Shown here one piece after another: positions 1-8,535 of a stretch of DNA of 33,713 bases (positions are counted from its first letter, which is position 1; the number at the start of each line of letters is the position of its first letter). Source of the DNA: Caldifarciminota bacterium (lineage in GTDB: Bacteria > Hydrothermota > Tepidihabitantia > SM23-42); the NCBI GenBank assembly GCA_020353055.1, contig CP070686.1:463082-496794 (forward strand). Direction: 5' to 3'. The notes beneath the pieces were generated by a model. It was given only the letters and a program-made list of their open reading frames with translations. It searched no databases and was not told the DNA's origin. Made by a program: the position numbers and the translations under genes.

Positions 1-530
1 AAATATGGATCTTTCATTTTTCCGTCGTCATCGAACATTGCCCGGACCGGGTGGAACTCTACCATATAGAAAATCCCATCTTCTTTGAGGAAATGGTGAA
101 TGATTCTACCCCACTCTGCGAGATCAGGCAGCCAGCAGAGCACACCGTATGACGTGTAGACAAGGTCGAACTTTTCACTAAGAACTTCACGGGCGTCGTA
201 GACGTTACTTTGGATGAAGCGGCCCGGAATGTCGAATTCTTTTGATAATGATCTTGCAAGTCGTATTGCTTCCTCTGAAAAATCGATACCGGTTACCTTA
301 GCACCCAACCTTGCCCAGGATAAAGTATCCATGCCGAAATGACACTGCAGGTGTAGCAACGATTTGCCCGAAACATCACCAAGTTCTTCCAGTTCAATGA
401 AGTTGAGGGAACTTTTTCCTTTCTTGAAACCATCCAGATCATACATCCTTGAACTTTTGTTTATTGAAACCAGGCCGTTCCAGAGTTGCTTATTCGCTTC
501 AAAATATTTTTTTAACGAGTCACTATTCAT
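1..530 (-). CDS. Class I SAM-dependent methyltransferase, partial (C-terminus off the left edge)
   Basis: The minus frame reads without a stop from an ATG at 530 to the window edge, giving about 176 residues. It carries a class I methyltransferase motif I (LLHLQCHFGMDTLSWARLGA, then VTGIDFSEEAI) followed by a motif II/III-like FDLVYTSYGVLCWLPDL. Proteins with this layout bind S-adenosylmethionine in a Rossmann fold and methylate small molecules or proteins; the substrate cannot be told. The start is chosen because upstream ATGs lie in another frame that stops at once, and because a good promoter lies 52 bp upstream. The Shine-Dalgarno match is weak. The gene is divergent from the acyltransferase-like gene at 674. 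Class is confident; function is unknown. Confidence 0.85.
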   Translation of the reverse strand, partial: MNSDSLKKYFEANKQLWNGLVSINKSSRMYDLDGFKKGKSSLNFIELEELGDVSGKSLLHLQCHFGMDTLSWARLGAKVTGIDFSEEAIRLARSLSKEFDIPGRFIQSNVYDAREVLSEKFDLVYTSYGVLCWLPDLAEWGRIIHHFLKEDGIFYMVEFHPVRAMFDDDGKMKDPY

Positions 531-581
531 GGTTTTGTCGTTCGATGAACATTTGTGAGAAAATCTTCATAATACGAATCA

Positions 582-610
582 AGGATAGTCATAGCATTAA
601 GCAATGTCAA
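582..610 (-). promoter_or_regulatory. Sigma-70-type promoter for the methyltransferase
   Basis: On the minus strand, TTGACA (610-605) and TATCCT (587-582) are separated by 17 bp. The predicted transcription start is near 575, giving a leader of about 45 nt before the ATG at 530. Confidence 0.6.
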
Positions 611-630
611 GATTTGACGTCAGTTGCCTC

Positions 631-658
631 TTGATTCTGTGCAGGCATGGTGTATAAT
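631..658 (+). promoter_or_regulatory. Sigma-70-type promoter for the acyltransferase-like gene
   Basis: TTGATT (631-636) and a perfect TATAAT (653-658) are 16 bp apart. The predicted start near 665 leaves only about 9 nt before the ATG at 674, so the message is nearly leaderless. The spacer contains GGCATG, which recurs in other promoters of this window. Confidence 0.6.
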
Positions 659-673
659 AGAACCGCCTAGAGT

Positions 674-1357
674 ATGAACTACTACAAGATCGCTTGCAGA
701 TATGTAGCTCCGATATTCCGTATCTTTTTCAATTACAGAATTATCGGCAGTGGAAATCTGCTTTGGGCTGCTGCGCGGGGCACGGTGGTAGTCTGCACTA
801 CGCATTCATCCGATCTCGGCGGGATGATCGTCGGCATGGCGGTGAGCAGGGTTTTGGAGACCGAGCCGTGGATCATTGTCAATGTAAAATATCGCAGGAA
901 CCATTTGACCAATTTCTTTCTGAAGGATATGAATATTGTATGGATTATAGGCAATGACATGTTGGGTAACTACCCCGCACTTAAAAAAATCAAAGAACTG
1001 ATTGTGAAAGGAGGTAAGAGAGCAATTATTGTTGCCCCGCAGGGCGTATATAATAAGCCTTTGCCAGATGCCATCGAATTCAGACAGGGTTTTGCCATAC
1101 CTTGCATTCAGGCTGTAAGGGGTGGTGCGAGCGTCAATATTGTACCGGCTATTGATGTTGGCGCTAGTTATAAAGGCTTCCCGGCATTTGGTAGGCGTAT
1201 TGCTGCTGTTTTTGGATTACCAATTGAGGTAAAAAAACACGCAGACAGAAATGGACTGACCAGAACTCTGGAAAAATCAGTCAAACAACTCATAACAGTG
1301 TACGGCGCGCTGTTTTGCGCATGTTGTCTCTTAGCGCGAATCTATGCACGTTGTTGA
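674..1357 (+). CDS. Acyltransferase-like protein of the PlsC/LPLAT type
   Basis: The 227-residue protein has the general order of blocks of lysophospholipid acyltransferases. An N-terminal hydrophobic stretch is followed by VVVCTTHSSDLGG, which sits where the catalytic H-x4-D motif is expected. Then come a VAPQGVYNKP block, in the place of the usual FPEGTRS motif, and FRQGFAIPCIQA...VNIVPAIDV, which resembles the FKKGA...VPIVPVAI segment. Such enzymes acylate lysophospholipids at the inner membrane. The canonical histidine motif is altered (H-x2-D), so activity is uncertain. The C-terminus is Cys-rich (FCACCLLARIYARC). No Shine-Dalgarno is seen, which fits the very short leader predicted from the promoter at 631-658. 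The assignment rests on motif order only. Confidence 0.5.
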   Translation: MNYYKIACRYVAPIFRIFFNYRIIGSGNLLWAAARGTVVVCTTHSSDLGGMIVGMAVSRVLETEPWIIVNVKYRRNHLTNFFLKDMNIVWIIGNDMLGNYPALKKIKELIVKGGKRAIIVAPQGVYNKPLPDAIEFRQGFAIPCIQAVRGGASVNIVPAIDVGASYKGFPAFGRRIAAVFGLPIEVKKHADRNGLTRTLEKSVKQLITVYGALFCACCLLARIYARC

Positions 1358-1384
1358 TCAATGTGCATGAAGGGAGGAAGATTT

Positions 1385-3367
1385 ATGCCGAGATATATAA
1401 GTGTTTGTGCTTTGTCTTTTTGTATTCTTCTTTTTGTCAGTGGAAATGCCGAAGGCTCGCGTATTGATGATAGGTATTATGAGGAAACGCTGAATCCAGC
1501 CCGTAAGGTCAGTTCAATGGGATCAATCGTTGGCCGTGATTCCATGCCATACCAGTCAGGTTGGCCTATTCACTTGCAGGGGTGGATCTGGAGCGCAATT
1601 AGTTTTATCAATGCAGACGCCAGCGGGAATCTTGAAGTATTGTGTTCACGCACAACAGGCGGTATCGTTCACCTCAAGAATTGTGACGGCACCAATTTTA
1701 CCAACTGGCCGGTTACCTTTGGACAATACAATTACGGCGCCCCAGTCGGCGGCGATGTTAATGGTGACGGAATGATGGAGGTGTTCACCGGAGCCAATAC
1801 CAGTGGCGGGTATGCCGTCTTGTACGGTTGGCAGATAACGGGCAGCGCGTTGCCGGGATTTCCTGTTTATTTCGCAACCGGAACACAGGTGAATTCATGT
1901 CCGGTGCTGTCTGATCTTGATTATGATGGTGACCTTGAAATAGTATTCAGTCTTTATGAGGGCGACAGCACCTATGTTCTTCATCATGATGGGACCAGTC
2001 TGGATGGCTGGCCAAAGGCGAGCCCCAGCAACGTTCGGGATGCGCCGGTTATCGGAGATCTTGACGGTGATGGTGACCTTGAGGTGATTGTCGTCACGGC
2101 AAGTGACCTTTATGCGTGGCATGATGATGGCACTGAGTGCAATGGGTTTCCCCGTGACATAGGTCCTTACTATACTGATGGTCTTGCCATGGGTGACCTT
2201 GATGGTGATGGATACGGTGAGATCATCGTCACTACGGTCGGTGCTAACAACAATGTGCGCGCTTATGGCCATAATGGCGGTTCATTGTCAGGATGGCCGC
2301 AGAGCACAGGAGCAAGTTTGTATTCGGAACCGTGTCTTGGCGATCTCGATGGTGATGGTGACCTGGAAGTGGTAGTTGGCGCGACCGGGATCAACACCGA
2401 ATACCACGTCCACGCCTGGCATCACACCGGCGCAGTAGTTAATGGCTGGCCTGCGATAACCGCAATTGGTGAATGGTGTCAGAGTTCATCTGCGATCGGT
2501 GATATTGACGACGATGGCGATATGGAGGTAATCATCGGCTGTGATGACAGCGAGGTTTATGCATTCCATCATGATGCGAGTTTGGTGGCAGATTGGCCAA
2601 TAACCAACCCCAGAGATCAGGTATCAGCACCAATAACGCTTGGTGACATTGATCGCGACGGTGACATCGAAGTGGGTGTTGGCAGTCTGGATAGCCTCGT
2701 GCATATCTGGGATCTGAGCGCGGCCCTTGAGATGGCGAATATTGAATGGCAGACATACCATCACGACCACTGGTTCACTGGCTGGTATCATCCGGTGCCT
2801 CCGGAAAATCTCAGCGGCGGATTGAACGGGAGCGATGTCGAACTCGTTTGGTCTGAGAACTCAGAGCCGGATATTTTAGGCTACAATGTCTATCGTAGTC
2901 TGAACAGTGGTTATCCTTATACTAAACTAACAGATGAAGCAATTGCCGATACAACTTACGTCGATTCAACGGTTGCTGGGGGTAACACTTATTATTACGT
3001 AGTGACTGCTTGCATAAGGGCGGGTTCGGAAAGCCGATACAGTGATGAGATCGCCGTGCCGGTCACTGCAGTGCAGGAACTTGTCGGGAGCGATGTCGAA
3101 AACAACTTCTGGGTCACCAACCCATCGCGAAGTAATGCTTCGCTCCGCTTTAGCATGAAGAACAGGGGTCAGGTTCATATCCGCGTATACAATGTGTTGG
3201 GTGAGGAGATAGCGACTGTAATGAATTCGATCAAGGATGCTGGAACCTACAGCCTTGGTTGGGACTGTACTGATGATGCCGGGAAGAGGTTGCCCGGTGG
3301 AGTTTATTTCCTCAATTTTGCGACCACACAATATTCGGCGACACGGAAATTGCTTCTGCTAAAATAG
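1385..3367 (+). CDS. Secreted FG-GAP/VCBS-repeat protein with FN3 and C-terminal sorting-type domain
   Basis: A signal peptide (MPRYISVCALSFCILLFVSG) is followed by about seven repeats with Ca-binding-like loops such as DLDGDGDLEV, DIDDDGDMEV and DIDRDGDIEV. These are typical of a beta-propeller of the FG-GAP/VCBS type. A fibronectin type III domain follows (about residues 470-565, LVWSENSEPDILGYNVYRS). The C-terminus resembles a FlgD-Ig/T9SS type A sorting domain (IRVYNVLGEEIATV ... LPGGVYFLNF). The protein is probably exported across both membranes and surface-attached or released. I place the start at 1385 because AAGGGAGGAAG ends just before it and the signal peptide then begins correctly; an in-frame ATG at 1361 is upstream of that site. 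The gene ends at a strong terminator and converges on a related gene. Confidence 0.85.
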   Translation: MPRYISVCALSFCILLFVSGNAEGSRIDDRYYEETLNPARKVSSMGSIVGRDSMPYQSGWPIHLQGWIWSAISFINADASGNLEVLCSRTTGGIVHLKNCDGTNFTNWPVTFGQYNYGAPVGGDVNGDGMMEVFTGANTSGGYAVLYGWQITGSALPGFPVYFATGTQVNSCPVLSDLDYDGDLEIVFSLYEGDSTYVLHHDGTSLDGWPKASPSNVRDAPVIGDLDGDGDLEVIVVTASDLYAWHDDGTECNGFPRDIGPYYTDGLAMGDLDGDGYGEIIVTTVGANNNVRAYGHNGGSLSGWPQSTGASLYSEPCLGDLDGDGDLEVVVGATGINTEYHVHAWHHTGAVVNGWPAITAIGEWCQSSSAIGDIDDDGDMEVIIGCDDSEVYAFHHDASLVADWPITNPRDQVSAPITLGDIDRDGDIEVGVGSLDSLVHIWDLSAALEMANIEWQTYHHDHWFTGWYHPVPPENLSGGLNGSDVELVWSENSEPDILGYNVYRSLNSGYPYTKLTDEAIADTTYVDSTVAGGNTYYYVVTACIRAGSESRYSDEIAVPVTAVQELVGSDVENNFWVTNPSRSNASLRFSMKNRGQVHIRVYNVLGEEIATVMNSIKDAGTYSLGWDCTDDAGKRLPGGVYFLNFATTQYSATRKLLLLK

Positions 3368-3382
3368 TGAAACGTCGTCGCA

Positions 3383-3422
3383 AAATAATAAGGGAGGGTC
3401 AGATGACCCTCCCTTATTATTT
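3383..3422. terminator. Bidirectional intrinsic terminator
   Basis: A perfect 18-bp inverted repeat (3383-3400 with 3405-3422) has a 4-nt loop, a GGGAGGGTC core and A/T-rich outer arms. Either strand therefore gives a GC stem followed by a U-rich tract. It lies between two convergent FG-GAP genes and can end both transcripts. Confidence 0.9.
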
Positions 3423-3436
3423 GATCCTTGGATGTC

Positions 3437-4678
3437 TCAGCGCGTAATTACTAAACTCGTTGTTCGTATTTCAGAATCAGTCGTGAGACGGGCAAGATAT
3501 ATCCCCGCTGGTAATTTCCTGCCGCGACTATCCGTTGCGTTCCATGAGAACCTGTGCTCTCCACTCGGCCTGTATCCGTTCGTGGGGGTGGACACCAGAC
3601 GGCCGTCAACAGAATAGACGTCGATTCTTACATTCGCCGGAGTCTCGAGCGAGAATGCAAACTGCGCCGTTCCCGTTATTGGATTGGGTGAGACCACAGG
3701 GCCAGTGATCTTTGTGATTTCCTGCTCACCTTCTTGTATTCCGGTACCCGAGGCGTTTTCGCATAATTGTACATTACCTTCATACCCGCCGATCAGAAGG
3801 TCGAGGTCACCATCACCACCCCAGTCGACAAAATGCAGGCGGGAGCCAGCAACTACATCTATGGGTGTGCCGCTTTCCGTCTTCAATGTATCGAACGTAG
3901 CATTAAAAGAAGGGTTTCCGGCGCTGCCTACATTCTTATAGAAATATACCCGTCCATCATCATTGCCAATCATCAGGTCTTTGAGTCCATCCCCATCGAG
4001 GTCATATACTACTGGGTTCATTCTGTATCTGTAGATTTGAGATGTTCCTGCATACACCATTGAGTAATTGCCAAAGACTGGTGAGGAATTCGTGCCCTGG
4101 TTACCGTATACCCTGATGTTCCCGGTGTTGGGTGAACTGGGTAGTTCTTCTCCAACGATGAGATCTTTTTTGCCGTCATCATTCCAATCAACGACAAACG
4201 GAAAACTATTGGAGCTAACTTTGATATCGAAACCGTTTGCCTTGATATGACCTTCATCTGTAAGACCACTGCCCGACTCGAGGAAAAGCGTTAAGTAGCC
4301 TTCTCGATCGCCGGTTATAAGATCTCTCTGTCCGTCTTCATTCCAGTCGCAGACCGCGACCGTTGAGCCTTGACATCAACCGTAGGGCAGTTGAATCGTT
4401 GCGCCGTTTGCCTGCAGAAAAGTATTACCAAAGAAAACCGGGTCATTGTTTTCACCCACGTTTTCGTAAAAACGGACCATTCCCATGTCAAACTGGCCAA
4501 CGATTAGGTCCTTCTTATTATCTCCGTTCCAGTCGTAAGAAAAGGGCGAACCATATAGACCGACATCGATTGCCGTTGCACCGTCAAAAATGTAGACCGG
4601 TGTCTTGAAACTGGGCGCCTGGCCATGCAATGCGATCACGAGTCCGCTTACAATTAATATCGCAAAAATCCGCTTCAT
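3437..4678 (-). CDS. Secreted FG-GAP-repeat protein with an in-frame UGA at codon 101 (candidate selenoprotein or interrupted gene)
   Basis: From the ATG at 4678 (GGGGAG just upstream) the frame encodes a signal peptide (MKRIFAILIVSGLVIALHG) and one propeller repeat. It meets TGA at 4378-4376 in the context LPYG-UGA-CQGSTVAVCDWNEDG. The same frame then continues without another stop to 3437, so this is a single in-frame codon, not a frameshift. The downstream part has four more repeats (VCDWNEDGQRDLI, VVDWNDDGKKDLI, VYDLDGDGLKDLM, FVDWGGDGDLDLL) and a T9SS type A/FlgD-like C-terminal domain (RIDVYSVDGRLVS ... LPAGIYLARL). Full length would be 413 residues. The repeat spacing runs smoothly across the UGA, and codon 102 is Cys. 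Explanations are selenocysteine insertion (a SECIS-like hairpin follows), a point mutation or an assembly error. UGA as a general sense codon is ruled out because neighbouring genes end in TGA. Confidence 0.75.
4344..4362 (-). promoter_or_regulatory. SECIS-like hairpin just downstream of the in-frame UGA
   Basis: Read on the minus strand, CGGTCGC (4362-4356) pairs with GCGACTG (4350-4344), with one G-U pair, and encloses the loop GGTCT (4355-4351). The stem begins 13 nt after the UGA and the loop begins after 20 nt, within the range known for bacterial SECIS elements. The E. coli fdhF element also displays GGUCU in its apical loop. The bulged U of the E. coli stem is not present here. The element is visible in the sequence; function as a SelB site is inference. 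Confidence 0.45.
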
Positions 4679-4790
4679 TTTTCTCCCCTTTTATTCTTGG
4701 AATCTATTAATGTATTAGGCTCTATGCCTTTATTTAACAGACGTGATTCAGAGGCAAATCGTTACGGCATTACTCAGCCGGGAAGAGGTG

Positions 4791-7700
4791 TTACTGCTTC
4801 TGCTGCTTCAATAGCAGCTCTATTGCGCTGGTAAGCTGACGGTCGCTGCTCGAACCGTCTTCTTCGGGCATGTTTTCGACAAAAATGTCGGGTTCAACCG
4901 GTTTGTTCTCAAGATTTTCGCCGGTGAGCAAGTACCAACCTGTCATGGGCACCCTGAAGTAGGTGCCTTCGTGTAATTGGATATCGACGGTGCCGATGAC
5001 CGCGCCAAAAGTCGGAACGCCGATTATTGTTCCCAGCCCAAGTTCTTTGAAACCGGCCGGGAATATCTCAGCATCGCTGTAGCAGAATTCGTTGATGAGG
5101 AGTGCCGTAGGTTTGTCCCATCTGAAGATTGAGTTATATAACTTCTTACCATCTCTTTCGATCGAATAAGCGTATGAGGTTCGGCGCAGTATGTTCAGGA
5201 GCTCGTCATGAATCGAGCCGCCGCCGTTATATCTTATGTCAATGATCAAGCCTTCTTTTCCCATTTCCTCGTACAGGTCTTTTTCGAATTTTCTAAGATT
5301 CTGTTCGTCCATGGATGCGATGTAGAGGTAGCCGACATGACCCTTGCTTTTTTCGTGCACATAGTCCCTGTTCGCGCGGATCCAGTTATCATTCACTGCA
5401 TTGAGAATCGCGTTGGGATCTTCGGGAGTCAGTTTTGTTTTTCGTGAGTCGCCTCTGTCCGTGATCGACAGCAGTATCTCCTTGTTGTTCATGTTACGCA
5501 GGAGAGAATACATGTTGGAGCCACTTTTTATCGATTCGCCATTGATATGTGTGATTATCTCACCGGGTTTCATATTGGCGTCGGTCTTGCTGGCAGGTGT
5601 ATTCGGTATTACCGTCATCACTTTAATGCCAGCGCCGGTGAAATCGGGATCTGGTATGATCCCGATAGACCCGGATCTTTCTCCGTCCGGGCGGACCTTC
5701 CACACGCCGAGATGGGATGCATTGAGCTCGCCGGTCATCATTCTGATGACGTCGTGGAAATCACGCGTTTCGCGGGTATGTGTTGCCCAATCCGCGTACT
5801 TGTCATACATCATATGCCAGTCGACACCATGAAAATCACTGTCGTAGAAGCCGTCCTGGAGTGACCACCACGCTTCTTTTAGAACCTGCTCGCGTTCGGC
5901 TTGACGGTCGATGCCGATCTGGACTCGAAAGTTCAGCGGCTTCGGTTGTGTTGTCGCGATGTCAACCTTAAAGATCTGTCCTTCTTTTGAAAGATAATAA
6001 ATATCCTTGCCGTCGCGCGATACAAAGAACATCTTCGGGTCGACGTTGGTATGTGTTACCCTCTTTAATTCCTTACCTAACCAGTCCACGGTCCAGATGT
6101 CATCGCTGCCGTGATTGTCCGAATGCATTGCGAATTGCCGTCCATCCGGGGACTGTGCTACTCGATTATATCCACCTCTCACCTCTGTGACGGTGTGAAT
6201 TCTTTCACCGATGTCTTCGAGATCGATGAAGACATTGGCGGCGACTACGATCGTATCCGATTCGCTCTTCTCCCAGTAATCGCGATCTCTGTCTTCATCT
6301 TCCTTTAGCATGAATACATATTTCATCCATAGATTGCCGATAGCGTCGCGTGAGGCAAAAGCGATCCTTCGTCCGTCCTGGCTCCACATTGGCTTGTAGT
6401 CGTCATTAGGATGGTTGGAGATGTTGACCGGTATCATCTTCCCGTCGGCGGCAACCAAATAGACATCCTCGCGCCAACCGAGGGCCGTGCGGCTGAATGC
6501 GATCCAACGGCTGTCCGGAGACCAGTCGATCCACAAAACGTCGTTTTCACGGCACAACTTGATACTGTTTTTCCCTTCTTTGCTCATGACATGGAGCTCA
6601 CCATGGTTCTTTAAATAGGAGATAAGTTGACCGTTGGGCGAGAACGTTGGTTTGTATTCGGTGTTCTCGGTGTCTAATATTTTCTGTGTTCTGAAAACAA
6701 GATCTTCGTGGAATCGCTTTTCACTCTGTGGAACTACGGTGAAGATATCCATATCGCCGTCTTCCATCGCCACGTAAATGAGCATTTCTCTGTCAGGATG
6801 CCATGCTACATCCTTTTCTATGTGTGGGGTGTTGGTGACGCGGACGATCTTATCAGGTGAGCCTTCTTTGATTCCCATTACGAATATATCCCCGCGTACG
6901 ACAAATGCCAGTTCATTTTCGTTTGGTGAAAGTGCGAATTGTGATGCTTCTGCGGCAAAGGTCTCGAATGAGAAAGGCTCGGTTGCGTAATCTTCATTGA
7001 CCGAGATTTGGATTCTTTTGCTCTTGGCGGTTCGGGTATCGTAGATGCAAATTTGATCCAGACATTCGTAGGATATCAGTGAACCATCGTATGATATTCT
7101 CGGGAAATGTATATCTTCGGTTTCAAAAGTCATTTGCTCAGGGTCTATGCCGTCAAAGCTCATGCGCCAAATATTGCTCACCGTGTTCGGACCACGGTCA
7201 CTTATGAAATAGAGTTTGCCATCCAATGCTGAATACATCGGGTATGCGTCACGACCCTCATAGTCAGTAATTTTCTCGGATATACCGTCGGGCAATATTT
7301 TCCTGTAAATATCTTGATTAGCACCGCCCTTGTACCGGCGTCGCCACCAGGCTGCGCCGCCGCGTTCATAATATAGGGTTTTTCCATCCGGCAAGATATT
7401 TGGGTTGTATGCTTCAAACGGAGCGAGAATTTGCGGTGTACCGCCCTCGATCGAGATGCGGTATAGAATCGGTCTGATCGTGTAGCGCTGGGATGAGAAA
7501 AGGACAGATTTGCCGTCTGGGGACCATCCGTATAAGAGATCATAATTAGAATAGAAAGTAAGCCTTTTCGGGGGTTTTTGTCCGTCCGAAGGGATGATGC
7601 ATATGTCATCGTTGCCCCACCGGTCGGTCATGAATGCAATCGATCTCCCATCCGGTGACCAGTAAGGTCTGCTATCGTATGCCGGGTTGACCGTCAGCCT

Positions 7701-7874
7701 TTGAGCAACACCGTCCTCTGTACTCGCGACCCATATGTCTCCGTGGTAGGAAAAGGCAATTCTGCTTGCGTCGGGTGAGGGCGCTGGGTGGCGCCCGCCA
7801 AGAATAACAGCCCCGAAAACGGGGCTGAAAAATGCGATCAGTAACAAATTGATGATATGATTTCTAAGTTTCAT
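4791..7874 (-). CDS. Tricorn-like protease (TolB/WD40 propellers, PDZ, peptidase S41)
   Basis: The protein is about 1027 residues, close to the usual tricorn length. It begins with a signal peptide (MKLRNHIINLLLIAFFSPVFG), so it probably acts in the periplasm. About ten TolB/PD40 blades follow (such as APSPDASRIAFSYHGDIWVAS and WSPDGRSIAF). A core helical domain comes next, then a PDZ domain (GIKVMTVIPNTPASKTDANM), then an S41 fold (LIIDIRYNGGGS). Predicted catalytic residues are the His of GELNASHLGVW (near 721), the Ser of CYSDAE (near 933) and the Glu of ENLENKPVEPD (near 989). Tricorn enzymes cut peptides processively into short fragments. I chose the ATG at 7874 over one at 7889 because the latter overlaps the -10 box, while 7874 coincides with the predicted transcription start. 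Confidence 0.93.
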   Translation of the reverse strand: MKLRNHIINLLLIAFFSPVFGAVILGGRHPAPSPDASRIAFSYHGDIWVASTEDGVAQRLTVNPAYDSRPYWSPDGRSIAFMTDRWGNDDICIIPSDGQKPPKRLTFYSNYDLLYGWSPDGKSVLFSSQRYTIRPILYRISIEGGTPQILAPFEAYNPNILPDGKTLYYERGGAAWWRRRYKGGANQDIYRKILPDGISEKITDYEGRDAYPMYSALDGKLYFISDRGPNTVSNIWRMSFDGIDPEQMTFETEDIHFPRISYDGSLISYECLDQICIYDTRTAKSKRIQISVNEDYATEPFSFETFAAEASQFALSPNENELAFVVRGDIFVMGIKEGSPDKIVRVTNTPHIEKDVAWHPDREMLIYVAMEDGDMDIFTVVPQSEKRFHEDLVFRTQKILDTENTEYKPTFSPNGQLISYLKNHGELHVMSKEGKNSIKLCRENDVLWIDWSPDSRWIAFSRTALGWREDVYLVAADGKMIPVNISNHPNDDYKPMWSQDGRRIAFASRDAIGNLWMKYVFMLKEDEDRDRDYWEKSESDTIVVAANVFIDLEDIGERIHTVTEVRGGYNRVAQSPDGRQFAMHSDNHGSDDIWTVDWLGKELKRVTHTNVDPKMFFVSRDGKDIYYLSKEGQIFKVDIATTQPKPLNFRVQIGIDRQAEREQVLKEAWWSLQDGFYDSDFHGVDWHMMYDKYADWATHTRETRDFHDVIRMMTGELNASHLGVWKVRPDGERSGSIGIIPDPDFTGAGIKVMTVIPNTPASKTDANMKPGEIITHINGESIKSGSNMYSLLRNMNNKEILLSITDRGDSRKTKLTPEDPNAILNAVNDNWIRANRDYVHEKSKGHVGYLYIASMDEQNLRKFEKDLYEEMGKEGLIIDIRYNGGGSIHDELLNILRRTSYAYSIERDGKKLYNSIFRWDKPTALLINEFCYSDAEIFPAGFKELGLGTIIGVPTFGAVIGTVDIQLHEGTYFRVPMTGWYLLTGENLENKPVEPDIFVENMPEEDGSSSDRQLTSAIELLLKQQKQ

Positions 7875-7880
7875 GCCATC

Positions 7881-7909
7881 AATATACAATAGTTTAGGGA
7901 TAGTGTCAA
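7881..7909 (-). promoter_or_regulatory. Sigma-70-type promoter giving a leaderless tricorn transcript
   Basis: On the minus strand, TTGACA (7909-7904) and TATATT (7886-7881) are 17 bp apart. The expected start, about 7 nt past the -10 box, falls on the A of the ATG at 7874. Confidence 0.7.
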
Positions 7910-8029
7910 GTGAGCCAGATTTCTGAAATATCGGGGATTGAGATTTGTGTTTTCCGATTTCTAATTCGATTTCGGCTAAACCTTCGGCTATTCCTTTTTG
8001 TCATAAATAATGAGAAAAGGGAGGTCATT

Positions 8030-8476
8030 ATGGCCGATAAATTCATTAGCCGATGGGAGCCTTTTAGAGACATGCTTAGTTTACGTGCGGACATGGACCG
8101 CCTATTCAGCAGCCTTTTTGGCGGTACTTATGAAGAAAGAGAGGGATTGTGGGCGCCGATCGTTGATATTGAGGAAGATAACGACAATATCACGGTAAAG
8201 GCTGAGATCCCGGGAATGAGCAAAGATGATATCAAGGTGTCGGTCCAGAGCAACATATTGACGATTACAGGAGAGCGCAAACACGAGAGTGAAACGAAGA
8301 CTAAAACGTTTCACCGGGTCGAACGGTCCTATGGTAAATTCAGCCGGATGATCACGCTGCCGACCGATGTTGATTCGGATAAGGTTAAAGCGAACTACAA
8401 AGATGGTATTCTCAGCATTACTTTGCCCAAGCCAGAGGCGGTTAAGCCAAAGCAGATCGATGTTGAAATAAAATAG
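8030..8476 (+). CDS. Small heat shock protein, Hsp20/alpha-crystallin family
   Basis: The 148-residue protein has the standard Hsp20 build. The N-terminal segment is WEPFRDMLSLRADMDRLFSS. The alpha-crystallin domain (about residues 45-140) contains PIVDIEEDNDNITVKAEIPG and ITGERKHE, the conserved FSRMITLP and the hallmark KANYKDGILSITLPK. The C-terminal tail has the short IDVEIK extension. It is an ATP-independent holdase that binds unfolding proteins in the cytoplasm. The start at 8030 has GGGAGG about 4-8 nt upstream; the longer reading from 7910 adds a non-homologous hydrophobic stretch and is rejected. The upstream region holds an 8-bp direct repeat (TTCGGCTA at 7971 and 7983). A clear terminator follows. 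Confidence 0.95.
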   Translation: MADKFISRWEPFRDMLSLRADMDRLFSSLFGGTYEEREGLWAPIVDIEEDNDNITVKAEIPGMSKDDIKVSVQSNILTITGERKHESETKTKTFHRVERSYGKFSRMITLPTDVDSDKVKANYKDGILSITLPKPEAVKPKQIDVEIK

Positions 8477-8493
8477 TACTCACCTCTGCATGA

Positions 8494-8523
8494 AAAAAGG
8501 GCAGGCATAGACCTGCCCTTTTT
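8494..8523 (+). terminator. Intrinsic terminator after hsp20
   Basis: GGGCAGG (8499-8505) and CCTGCCC (8512-8518) form a perfect GC stem with a 6-nt loop, extended by five A-T pairs and ending in a T run. It also lies just past the end of the minus-strand TfoX-like gene and may serve both strands. Confidence 0.9.
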
Positions 8524-8535
8524 ATTTATTGTCGG

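Noticed and set aside
3767-4063. Plus-strand ORF opposite the FG-GAP gene
   Set aside because: It is antisense to a well-supported gene and has no ribosome site or recognisable domain.
4376-4378. Alternative genetic code with UGA as sense codon
   Set aside because: Many genes in the window end naturally at TGA (for example 1355-1357 and 12965-12967), so UGA is a normal stop here.
3437-4678. Two separate genes (100-residue and 207-residue products) or a frameshifted pseudogene
   Set aside because: The frame is identical on both sides of the TGA. The 105 codons between the TGA and the next ATG also encode intact propeller repeats, so it is one gene with one special codon.
7875-7889. Upstream ATG start (MYIDG) for the tricorn protease
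   Set aside because: It overlaps the -10 box of a good promoter and spoils the signal peptide; 7874 fits both.
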